Part shown: positions 1-11,002 of the stretch, one piece after another
Layout: every line of letters starts with the position of its first letter
How positions within the stretch are numbered: position 1 is the stretch's first letter
NCBI RefSeq assembly: GCF_026210795.1
Contig: NC_089460.1
Location: forward strand, 2,504,501-2,568,500
Direction: 5' to 3'
Source: Rhizophagus irregularis
Lineage: Eukaryota > Glomeromycota > Glomeromycetes > Glomerales > Glomeraceae
DNA length: 64,000 bases
Position numbers and translations under genes: made by a program
Notes under the pieces: model-generated
Database searches by the model: none
The model's input: the letters and a program-made list of their open reading frames with translations, nothing else
Told to the model about the DNA's origin: nothing

Positions 1-241
1 AAAAATCAAGAATATTTGATAAAATAAATAAATTAAATATAATAAATAAATAAAATAAATAAAATAAAATAAATAAATAAGATAAAATAAATATATCAAA
101 TAAATAAAATATAACAAATAAAATAAATAAAATTATATTGTGCTTTATAATTAACATTGTTAGAAAAAAAAAAGAACAACAAATGCGGCCAATTACCTAA
201 TACAAAACAAAAATAAGTACATTTGCTGATATCCTGAAAAG

Positions 242-804
242 GATCTAGTTCAAATTTTAAAAGATTCAGGCTACCATTCCGAAGAATGGGAGGAAACCGA
301 TGAAGATGATGAAGATGATGAAAATAATGAAGAAGAAGTAGTTACAAAAAAAAATTTGATATATATTTATGAAAGATGGTGGAGATCTCCTGCTGTATGT
401 ATATTTTATTATTTTTTATCAAAGTATAAACACTAATTTATAGTTTAATTTCTTTATTTAAGCTTCAACGTTTATTACATGATCATATTGATCCAACGGT
501 AGAGTTATTAAGGAAAAAACCACCAAACTTAAAATGTAAAAGAGTTCTAGACAAAACAGAAACAGCTAGTGTGCCACCTGCCAGCGCACTAAGCTGGTGT
601 TTGAATAGAAAAGCACTTGAAAAATTCAACCGTTTAACCAAAAATATCCTGGTTTATGATTATGATACTGATGAAAGCATTATTCAAGACAACAATGGTG
701 CCGATGATGATGTTGATAATAATGTCGTAAATAACAAAAATAACAACAAAAGGAAAAAAAAGAAAAATAAATCTAAATCAAAAAATAAAAAATCAAAAAA
801 ATAA
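242..804 (+). CDS. Unrecognised lysine-rich protein, 3' part only
   Basis: Two exons are supported: 242-394 and 463-804, with a GTATGT...TTAAG intron at 395-462. Phase is kept across the junction, giving a continuous frame to the TAA at 802-804. An in-frame stop at 227-229 followed by AG at 240-241 suggests that 242 follows another intron, so the 5' exons lie in the AT-repeat DNA to the left, lie outside the window, or are lost. The visible protein has an acidic run (DEDDEDDENNEEE), a segment ERWWRSPALQRLLHDH, a conserved-looking middle ending near WCLNRKALEKF, an Asp/Asn stretch and a C-terminal tail of Lys, Asn and Ser that could act as a nuclear or nucleic-acid-binding tail. I do not recognise the family. 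It may belong to a lineage-specific repeated gene family or be a decayed copy. Confidence 0.4.
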
Positions 805-3800
805 ATTTTACAATTTTTACACTTTTGCCTAAATAGGTTTATTGTAAAAAATACTAATCAGACTTTAATAAAAATCAGAATTCAAACATTTTCATTTAAT
901 TTTTTTAAAAATTGATTGATTAAATTAAAAATATCATGGTTTGATAAAGCTATAGATTACAGTTTATTTTTTATTAATAAACAAGTTACGGTACTGATTA
1001 CTTTATTACAGTAACAATTTAATTATGGATAAGGTATTTAATAAGATATCAAAAACTGATTAATAAAATTTTCTATATTAACATACGATAAATTAGATTA
1101 ATGAGCTAAATACGATAATATTATTTTTTCAAAAAAATTAAAATGAAAATATACACAAATTTTTGTTTTTGGTATATAAGTCAAATTAAATTACTATATG
1201 CTTAAATCATAACTCATAACCCAAAGTTGAGGATTAACCGGGTACCTTGCTTTAGATTCAGCAACACTTCCCAAGTCAGATGAGGTACCACAGGTATGCT
1301 TTAAGAAACTCGCTATGATAATAAAGATAAGTATATTCGAAAATACCATTTGTGAATGAATATAGGATACGATGAATAATCTCAAATAGAAAAATAAAAA
1401 ATAAAAAAATAAAATAAAATAAAAATAAAAATATAAAAAATAAAATAAAATAAAAAAATATTTTCAATTAGACAAAGCATCCTCGTTCCTTCCTGAAATT
1501 CTCATTTGACTAAATTATTATTGTTTGTAATTTGATCCATTTGAATCCACCATAAATTACCAGACAGAGCGAACCTTTATTAGACAATTATAGCTTCATT
1601 ACCAAATGGCTGCGATGTGTTTAATGATATGGCAACCTGTTTAATTCATTTTTAAATGAGCAAACGTGGCCATAAAACTCATTAAAAAGGTAGGCTACAG
1701 AGTGCAATGCAACTTACCTAACCTAACAAGTAGGTCTAAAGGTTAGGGAATAAAATATACCCTAAACCCACGCAGTTGGTATGGAAATAAAAGTTTACAA
1801 ACGGAAGTTTCAGACTGTGCCTGACGACAAAATGGGTGAGGTGCAATCAGGACTTTTTCCTCTAATCCAGCCCGGAATTATAGAGGCAACATTGTTATCG
1901 TACAAAGCATATTGACGAAAACGTCTTTCAAAGAAATTAATCAATAAAAAGTATACTTGGGCAATAGCCGATCTTTATCGTTACCTTATAAACTCCAAAA
2001 GGACAGGGATCAGCGCAGGCATTTTGGCTTACGTATTTCTTTAAAGATTAATTAAATTGAAAGATAGGATCCAAATTCAATATGACTGAATCGATCGCCT
2101 CCGGTTATTAAACTTCTATCAGAAGTGATCGCTAGAATCAAAGATACCAATAATCACCCTTATCAGTAACGATCGAACTAAAGATATTGGAGAAATAAAA
2201 TCCGTCATTTATATGGAATTAGTTTGTATTACAATTTTATTACGATTTGGGTAAAAAAAATATCTCCTTAAAATTTATTTTTTTTCAGGTATCCTGGCTA
2301 TATGGAAAGATTCCTAATATGGTAATAGTACAATACACCTTATACGCTATTTTGCAAATTCAGTGTAATAGTTTACAAAGAAAAAAAGGGGAACGTATTT
2401 ATTTTTTTGCCATGAGAAATTTAATTACAATAAGTGGATTTCAGAAAATCGCGGTAATTTGAATAATTTGTATATGCTTTTGATAACGGGTTTGAAGTTT
2501 AGGTATTCTCTAGCCGCACTCTTGTATTACTATAATCACTGAGAGTTGGCTTACTTATATAATAATCTTATCATTCAATATTTCCTAAAAAAGTAAATAA
2601 ACATCATCTATTTATAAGTATTCATGATTTGGAAAAACTCCGTATGAAGTTGAATCAAGCACTCTATAGTAATTATCTTTTTTCGTACACTGTATTACAT
2701 TTTTACAAAGTACAAAGCGTACAAAGCCAATACCAAATAGGCAGAAATCAGTAGCTGTTTTCTATACTACGATAATATTAAATAAACACACAAATTTTTT
2801 TAAAGATCGTACAAATATCGGTGACTGATATATATTAGATAACGGATCGGTGACTAATAGTTTGGATATCGGACACTTGGTAATTTACATTTTTTTAACC
2901 ATATTTGAAATTTGCGCATTATGTGACAAATCGGGTACCCGATATGTTGTTAATATGTAAAAATACCCGATATGTACCTAATTAATCACCAATATATAGG
3001 TACCCGATATGTGTGAGATAGATCGTTTTTTGACCTGTGAGAGACATTTGAGTCAAATATGTCAGCTTGTTATGTAAAGAACTCATATGTTTTAGTCAAA
3101 TTTATAACACAAGATGGTAACATCAATTGTTATCCTGGACAAATTCAATTCTTTTTTTTCCACAAGGTTGACTTACCGGAGTGAGAATTGGATTATAATT
3201 TGGCATTCATTTGATGGTATCAACTAGTGAATTTTTATTATTATTTCAGTATTAAAGACGATAAAATTTGCAATGTCAAACTTTGAGGTACTGAATTTTA
3301 TCCTGAAGGTCGAGATTTCATAATTCCAGTGCATAATATTCTCAGTAGATTTGTGCCAATAAAATATAAAATTTCAGATAGGAAAAATGCAAGAAAATAT
3401 TTGGCCATAAATTCTGTTAATAGAAAATTTAATATTTGTTAAAAATAATAATAATAAATTTTCATTTTTATTAGTCAAAATTTAACGAATTGTTGCTTTT
3501 TATTGGATTTTACATAAATTCTTTTTTTGAGTTATATATAAGTACCACTTGTTCATAATAAATTTCAGAAACTGAGTTTTATATAATGATTAGAACTTCA
3601 GAAAATTAAAACTTCAGAAGAACTTCAGAAAAACTTTGAAAAAGAACTTCAGAAATCATATGAGTCAAAATTAAGCTGAAATTGAATTCAGATGAATTTT
3701 GGCTGAAATTTATTCTGAAATCTAGCCAAAAGTCACATGTCTGAAATTTCTTATTTTGACTAGTGGGATCAAATTAAATAACTGGTTTGGTCTAGTCTAG

Positions 3801-5683
3801 TCCTGAATTATTTTTTTAATATAATCCGAATCAGACTGAAATGAAGCAATTTTTGGTCCAGTCCTGGGTTACTCCTCAACTTGGACCAATTTAGACCATT
3901 TAGAGCTTTACAGTTAGCGTTAAGATTGCCTTAAATTATAATTATTTATTTTAGGGCAAAGTTGTACAGATTTTAAAAGATCTGAATAATTCTTTATTCA
4001 TCGACTTATTTGATTATAAGAAAAAATGGACTGAAATCAAAGAGGATGTACTTTGAGAAATCATTTCAGTTATAAAGAAGAAGATGGATAACAGATTCCA
4101 ATATACTAATACAGAATTAAAAAAATCCTACAAATTTTCCATTAACATCAAAAAGATGTGTATACTATTTTAACAAAACCTCTAAAATTGAAAACTAATA
4201 AATAAAGAGTTAGTACGAATAGTAAGAGAAAAGATGTAATGATTATTTATTTTAAATTATTTATCATTCTATTAATATACTAACTGCACAAATTCAAATA
4301 ATATTATCATTATTCTTATTTATTATATAGAAGAAAGAAAGATACTGAAAAGGATTCCATTATATATTATTTATGAAAGACTCAATGCTTATGAATTTGC
4401 AATCTTCAATGGAGTGGGATGATTAGATCAAAGACATAAAAAAAGCTATTGAAGATTTAAATTACTATTCAGATAAAGTTTCTGAATCAGACATAAAAAA
4501 GGCATAAAATAAAAAAGATATAATAATTCATCCTTCCAAAAGGGAAGATTCAAATCATATATTATATAGTGCAACAAAAAAATTTTTAAGCGGCCAAATT
4601 TTTTATATTATGTAATACTTAATCCTGTAATTTTATTGGTCAGATTTATTTAATTTAAGTTATAATTCTTAATTTTAGCCAGAATTATACATAATTTTAA
4701 CCAAATTTACATAGTTAATAATTAAACGAAAGTAACTTTGGCCAGAATTATATATAATTCTGGTCAGAATAAAATGGCCAAATATTTAATTTAATAGTAA
4801 AATATTTCAACTTTGAATTGCTACTACTTTATTAAAAAATACTTTATAGAAAATTTAAAAACATAGTTTAATTAAGCTTAATCTGATTTATTATTGTACA
4901 TTTATACTTTATGTTTATCTTTTTTTTTGAATGAATAGTAATGATTTAAATTTTATCAAATTTAATTGCTGGGACTAAGTTGTATGCACTGTATGTATAT
5001 GATAAGTTATAAAGATCAAGCGTGATTTAACATGTTTAATGTTATTAATATTTTTATTGATTATTTAAATTTTAAAATTTCTATTAGTATAGATTCAGAA
5101 ACTATGATATGCTGATAAAATGGAAGAAAAAACTCAAAATGTAGAAACAGTAAGAAAAAGATAATATGATAAATTAATGATTAATTGTATATAGAAGAAA
5201 ATTTGAATCCACCTTCAGGTATACCAAAATGGATTATTTCAACTATATATCAACTTGAATAAATATTATATTATGATGGTAATTTATTATAAGCAATTAA
5301 TTAATATTAGATATTAGTGAAGATTTATTGCATTGTTAATATTCAAGTATTTATACAATATTATGTAAATTTGTTATTTTTATATTTACAATAAATAAAT
5401 AAAATAAAAATTAAAATAAATAAAAGTGACAAATATCAGAACAATTATTGGAAATTTATTAAATATATTGGGAAATATACAGGTTGCCAATATTCACTGG
5501 ATTTTTAAATTGAATTAGCCTGATATAGTTTAACCTAAATGTCTTATGATTTTTTCTGATTTGTACTATGCATCGGTTAAATTTTGTGTATACCTATTAG
5601 ACTATTTAAAATGAAATTAAATGTAAATTAGTAATCTATTAAATACATGAAAATCAACTGGCATTTCTTTATAGGTAAATAGA
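805..5683. other. AT-rich gene-free stretch with decayed repeats
   Basis: I find no supportable gene. A short open stretch after an acceptor-like TTTTAG, about 3955-4056, reads ...VQILKDLNNSLFIDLFDYKKKW before a stop. It may be a gene relic but is too short to name. Short repeats include ACCCGATATG (three copies, 2936-3012) and GAACTTCAGAA (four copies, 3590-3656). About 4660-4790 contains inverted pieces of a 'GGCCAGAATTATA' repeat that reappears near 9210-9270 and 57220-57265, probably transposon remnants. Confidence 0.5.
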
Positions 5684-5849
5684 TAAACTGTACTGTACGG
5701 TCAGCTAAATTGTACTGTACGAAAATATTTTAGCCAATCATAACTCATTGTATACTTTTCAAATTTTTTTTATTTATCATACAATAAAATCTGATTGGTG
5801 AGTTATCACTTCGTACAGTACAGTTTAACTAACCGTACAGTACAGTTTA
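5684..5849. mobile_element. 166-bp MITE with ACTGTACTGTACG ends
   Basis: The ends are inverted copies starting TAAACTGTACTGTACGG. Each arm carries the ACTGTACTGTACG core twice, about 25 bp apart. The arms continue as a weaker inverted repeat (AGCCAATCATAACTCA against its complement) for roughly 70 bp each, so nearly the whole element can fold into a hairpin. No coding capacity. The family is not recognised. Confidence 0.75.
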
Positions 5850-7269
5850 TATGTATACTCTTTCTTTATTTAACTGGTATTAGTTTATTTGATTCATCCT
5901 AAATATAAAATATGTTAAATAAAATTAAATAAATAAATAAAAATAATAATAAATTATTAATTATATCTAACCTCATATAATCAATCCATCCAAAAGTTGC
6001 ATAGTTAATTAAGATCTACATTTTCTTTAATATTGATGAACTAATAAAACTTTTCATTAAATTTTCATTCAGAATAACTAAGGTTAAAGAAATAAAATTA
6101 TTCATTTTTTATGAAAAAAAATTGCTAAATTTGACTTGGCCACCTGAAAAAAAATTTATTTTTCAATAAAAATTTAGCTGATTCCTAGAAGTTGATTGGT
6201 TGATTTAATAAATTTTTTTCCTAGATCATCAGATGGAAAAAAAATTATTTTTTTATGATTATGATTGGTCAAAACTAAAATCACATGACTAAATAAAATA
6301 AATTTTTTTTATCTTTTTTTAACATTTATATAACCTGTCCGGTTATGAGAAATAAATAATTTTATTTACTTGGGCTAATAAAATAATTTGCTATATTATC
6401 TATACATTTAAATATTTTAATATTAGTTTTCCAGTACATTGTACTCTATTTTGCATATATCTATATTTGGTTTTAAATATTATTAAATATATATTGAATA
6501 GATAATTATATAGAAAAATATATTAATAATAAACTAATTTAATTGTAATTAAAAAATTAATAATTATATTTATGAAAGGCTAAAAATAGTATTTTCAATA
6601 TTATTATCTGATATCTCCTTATTAATTTTTAGTTGTAAATTTAAATCAGTATTTACTGAATTATTATTTATTTCTAAAAGTTCAAAATTTGCAAATTCAT
6701 ATAATTCAACTTTCTGATATATTTTATCTTTCTTTTTTACAGTAATATTATCAAAATAAGAATAAGTTGAAATATACTGTCCATAAGGTTTACTTATAAA
6801 ATATTAGATTTAAATAATTGCAAATAAGAAATTAATAAATTAATATCATTTTTTTAAAAGTTATATAGTATATTTATTTAAAAATTAATTTTATATTCAT
6901 CTTTGGTGAATTTCACGTTGATCTGTAATACATTAAAATTTTTAAATTTACTTTAATAAAATTCATTAGGTGATTTTATATTACATATTTTTACACAAAC
7001 ACGTAGCATGATATATTTTATTTTTTGCTTTCTTATAATATTATCTCTAAAATGATTAGCTTTTTCTAAAACTTCTTAAAGTAAGATTTTTTACTTTCTT
7101 TTTATTTACTAGTTTAATGTTCTTTTTCTCTTATACTATTTTGTTTTTCAAAAAATAATAATTTCAAATAACTTCAAGGAGTTTAAGATAAACTCACTTT
7201 TATACTAGTATTTTTAGTATTTTGATATTTTATTATTTTCTTTTATTAAAAATGATAACCTTTTTATTC
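5850..7269. other. AT-rich DNA without visible gene
   Basis: Extremely AT-rich sequence, with stops in all frames and no splice-compatible exon chain. Nothing further can be supported. Confidence 0.5.
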
Positions 7270-7412
7270 TTATTATTATTCTTTTCACTTCTATTTTATT
7301 TCCATAATCTCATTTTGTTTTCTATTATTTCATTTTATTTTTCATTACTCCATTTTATTTTTCATCATTCTATTTTATTTTCCATTACTTCATTTAATAT
7401 TCTTTATAAGTC
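7270..7412. repeat. Degenerate T-rich minisatellite, array 1
   Basis: Diverged tandem units of about 20-22 bp resembling CCATTTTATTTTTCATTATT. The apparent ORFs here are low-complexity Phe/Ile/Leu translations of the repeat, not proteins. Confidence 0.75.
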
Positions 7413-7539
7413 AAGTCAAGTTTTAAATTAATTTTTTATATGATAAAATTTGTCCTATGTTAATTTTTAATACTTTAATTATATTATTTATTTTATATAA
7501 GTTTATGTAAGCCATTTTAAGTTATATATACAGGACACT

Positions 7540-7860
7540 AATTTCATTTTATTTTTTATTATTCCATTTTATTTTTCATCATCTCAATTCACTTTGTATT
7601 GTTTTATTTCATTTCCATTTTGTTTTTATTATTTCCTTTTACTTCCATTTTATTTTTTCATTATCTCCTTTGATCCCATTTTATTTTCTATCAGTCTATT
7701 TTGTTTTCCATTATTCCATTTTATTTTAAATGATTCCATTTTATTTTCATCATTCCATTTGTGTTTTATATCCTTTATTTACTTTTATTTTGTTTTTTAT
7801 TATTTTATTTCATTTTCGTTATTTCATTTTGTTTGTATAATTCCATTTTGTTTTAATTAC
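7540..7860. repeat. Degenerate T-rich minisatellite, array 2
   Basis: Same unit type as the array at 7270-7412 (CCATTTTATTTTYCATYATT), again with point differences in almost every copy. Separated from array 1 by about 130 bp of unrelated sequence. Confidence 0.75.
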
Positions 7861-8076
7861 AGAACCCCGCTTACTTCTAATAAAGTCTCTGGAAAAAATT
7901 TCAAATTTACTAGTAATTTTACCTTACTTCAATTTTTAGTATTATTAGTTAATTGATTTAAAAGGCAAAAAATCATAATAATGCAGTGTAATATTTTCTT
8001 TTTTAGATATAATTTATTTATTTATAGTATAATCATCAAAATTTTTTTTTTAGTGGTTTTATCTTAGAGTTATAGT

Positions 8077-8322
8077 TAAGGTTGCTTGTCTAAACCTCTT
8101 CAAAATCCTACAATTAGTTTCGTCAAAATTTTACTATAGATTTATTATAGTTTTGGCAGAGTTTCAGCAGTTTCAGCATTTATAATAAGTTTCAGCAGTT
8201 TCACCTTTCTTCAAAGTTTTGCCAGTTTTTTAATATAGTAACTTTAATATAGTTTTGGCAGAATTTTGCTTTTCGGCGAAATGCCATCTTGCCTAACCCC
8301 TAGGTTTCAGCAAGCAACCTTA
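8077..8322. mobile_element. 246-bp MITE with AAGGTTGCTTG ends
   Basis: The left end TTAAGGTTGCTTGTC and right end CAAGCAACCTTA are inverted, with TA at each border as expected of Tc1/mariner-type target duplication. The interior holds repeated 'AGTTTTGGCAGA' and 'GTTTCAGCAGTTTCAGC' pieces. An inverted relative lies at 40891-41135 and a decayed one near 58611-58765. Confidence 0.75.
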
Positions 8323-8371
8323 GTTACAATGACCTTTATTATAAGTAAGCGGGATCCTTTAATTACCCTAT

Positions 8372-8560
8372 TTTATTTCTATTTTGTTTTCATCATCCCA
8401 TTTCACTTCCATTTTATTTTTCATTATTTTATTTTATTTTACATTATTCTATTTTATTCCCATTTTATTTTTCATTATCCTATTTCATTTTTCATTCCTT
8501 TATTCCTATTTTATTTTCATTATCCCTTCACTTCAATTTCATTTTTCATATTGTTCTTCT
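8372..8560. repeat. Degenerate T-rich minisatellite, array 3
   Basis: Third block of the CATTTTATTTTTCATTATY unit, cut off from array 2 by DNA that includes the MITE at 8077-8322. It ends just before the transposon end at 8569. Confidence 0.75.
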
Positions 8561-8568
8561 ATATACTT

Positions 8569-10400
8569 CATATGGGCTAATTTGTCTACTCTGCATTAAA
8601 AAAAGTTATTGAATTGATTTGCACAATTTTCGTTACTCAAAATTGTTTCGTAATACCAAAAAATCATCTGATTGATGATCATTTGACTAAATAATAAGTT
8701 GAATAAAAATTTACATTTGCAAAACTTAAATTATTAAATGTAAAAAAGGTGTAAAAAAACCCATTTCACCAATAAAAAATCCATTTCTCATATATATGGA
8801 ATTTTTAACATATATTATTAAAAAGTAAGTATATTTTAATAAAATATAAAGTAAAATAAAAATTTATATAGTCTTAGTAGCTATAAATGTTTATAAAAGT
8901 ATAATAAAAATATCATATAAAAGATGGTATCATAATAGATATTTTCAAACAATAAAAATAATTATTTTATGTCAGAATTTGTATTACCATCTTTAGATGC
9001 AAATATATCAAGATTCACTGATCCGTTTTCTATAATTTTAGGCTTGTTGGAAAGCCCTTGTTCTGGACTTTATAGGCGAAAAAAAAGCTCGCTGATTGAA
9101 TTACAGTCAACTCTCTTTATAGTCATACATTTGGAACAGTCCATATTTGGTGATTATAAAGAGATGTGACTATATAAAAAATTTCTTATATTTGTATATC
9201 ATAATTCTGGCCAAAAATTAACATAATTTTAGCCAGAATTATATTTAAAACTTTATTGTATCGTAACTTTGCCAATAATAATCATAGAGAGATGATCTTA
9301 CCGCCATTCGATTTGTCTTGATGAGACGGTTCTAATGGTATAAAATACGTCGAAATCCAATTACTAGATTAATTTCCAAAATTAAAAAAATATTAATGGT
9401 TTTTGTGTAATAACTCTATCAATATTGATCCTAGAAAGACGATCTTACTACCATTCGATTCGTCATGATGAGACGAATCTAATGGTATAAGATACATCAA
9501 AATCCAATCACTAGATCAATTGAGCTTACCACCATTCGATTTGTCTCGATGAGGCGATTCCAATGAGCTATAAATCGTCTTTTTACAATCACTAGGTACC
9601 AAGAAATCTAGTAAAATGTTAAATGGCGCAGTAAACGTAAATCAAGAAATATTATAATGCCGATGTTTAACATTTTGTTGAATAACTCGTCAGCCAGTGA
9701 TTGGAAAAGGATAAAACTACCACAATTTGATTCGTCTCAGTGAGACGATTCTAACAAGCTATAATACATTTTTGTACGATTATTAGATGTCAAGTTATTT
9801 AATATATTTTTTATATAACTGTGATTATAAATAGTTCTTTTTAATATAAGATTTTTGAGAATAGATGTGATAGTGACTATAGATAGATTGTGACTATAGG
9901 ATAGATTTTAATAATTAAGTGTTTTGAACATTCAACTGATGTGACTATATAGTAGAATGTGACTATAGCGGGAGTGACTATAGAGGGAGTTGACTGTATT
10001 AGATCCAGAAATATTTACGTTTAAAGTTGAGGTATGAACTTTTTAACATGCTTAAATGCAAATATCTTGGGATCCACTGATCCGTTATTTATAAATTTAG
10101 GCTCTTTAGAAAGCCCTTGATCTGGTCTATATGAGCGAAAAAGAGCTTGCTGATTGGATCATTAGATCTGGAGATATTTACGTTTAAAGTGGAGATACAA
10201 ATTTTTCATATACTGTATATACTAAGTGCTAAAAATTATATTAATTTAAAAGAAATATTTACCAACTTATAGTATAATAACATTAAATAAAAGTTTTTTA
10301 ATACTCACCCCAAATTTACTGTATATTATATAGTATTTTGTATAATAAAAATGTAATAAAATCAATATTTTAATTAAAGGTAGACAAATCAGCTTATATG
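8569..10400 (-). mobile_element. CATATGGGCTGATTTGT element, interrupted copy
   Basis: The ends are CATATGGGCTAATTTGTCTA at 8569 and its inverted form ACAAATCAGCTTATATG ending at 10400. Outside a foreign insertion at 9104-9998 the rest (about 935 bp) matches, in opposite orientation, the uninterrupted copy at 53564-54475. Alignment to that copy defines the insertion exactly. The element contains two tandem units of about 160 bp (GATCCGTT...TTAGGC...GAAAGCCCTTG...) and no protein that survives in both copies. It is non-autonomous, and its superfamily is not assigned. Confidence 0.85.
9104..9998. mobile_element. 895-bp pogo-like MITE nested in another element
   Basis: The terminal repeats CAGTCAACTCTCTTTATAGT and the inverse ACTATAGAGGGAGTTGACTG are flanked by TA on both sides (9102-9103 and 9999-10000). 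This is the usual sign of Tc1/mariner/pogo insertion. Removing it restores the surrounding CATATGGGC element in register. The right subterminal part repeats TGACTATAG several times. It carries four copies of the 23-bp palindrome block (starting 9310, 9457, 9538 and 9729). No transposase ORF is present. Confidence 0.85.
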
Positions 10401-10461
10401 TTATTTCTTTTTTATATATTCATTTTTTTTTCATCATAAAATTGTTAATGGCATATTATTA

Positions 10462-11002
10462 ATAGGTCAAAAAGTGAAAAATCAGGCATCAATCAGTCAC
10501 CAATCGGTCACCAATCAGATAGCTGATTGGTAACTGATTGGTGACTGATTGGCATTTTTACCAAATATCGTCACCAATCAAGCAGTTTGCTAACTTTTGA
10601 TCTAGTATCAGAAAAGGATAAAATATAGCTCATTAGAATCGTCTCAACAAGATAAATCTAATGTAGTAAAATCACATTTCCAGGATTAATAATTAATAAA
10701 AAATTAAATAAAATATAAATGATATATTTTTATTTTTATATTTTACTTAATTTCTTATCAAGTATTAATCCTAAAAATGTGATTTTATTACCATTAGATT
10801 CGTCTTGTTAAGATGATTCCAATGAGCTATATTTCATCCTTTTCTGATTACTGGATTAAAGTTAGCAAACTGCCTAATTGGTAACAGTATTTGGTGAAAA
10901 TGCCAATCGTTACCAATCAGTCACCAATCAATCACCAATCAGTTACCCTGATTGGTCGACCAGGCATGTATTGATTGCCTAATTTTTCACTTTTTAACCT
11001 GT
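10462..11002. mobile_element. 540-bp whole-length palindromic MITE, copy 1
   Basis: The sequence reads from AGGTCAAAAAGTGAAAAATC inward and returns as its reverse complement at the other end (CACTTTTTAACCT). The arms are about 250 bp and meet in a short A/T centre. Each arm has CCAATCAGTCACCAATCGGT-type subrepeats, a TTAGCAAACTGCC block and one copy of the 23-bp palindrome block (10636 and 10797). A close second copy lies at 36671-37215. It has no coding capacity; on inserting it would form a very strong hairpin. Confidence 0.88.

Noticed and set aside
1690-1780. Telomere-like pieces (GTTAGGG and CCCTAAACCC)
   Set aside because: Only isolated single units separated by unrelated bases; no tandem array.
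8969-9169. 66-codon ORF MSEFVLPSLDANISRF...
   Set aside because: Spans the junction of two nested transposons and is not kept open in the intact copy at 53564-54475.
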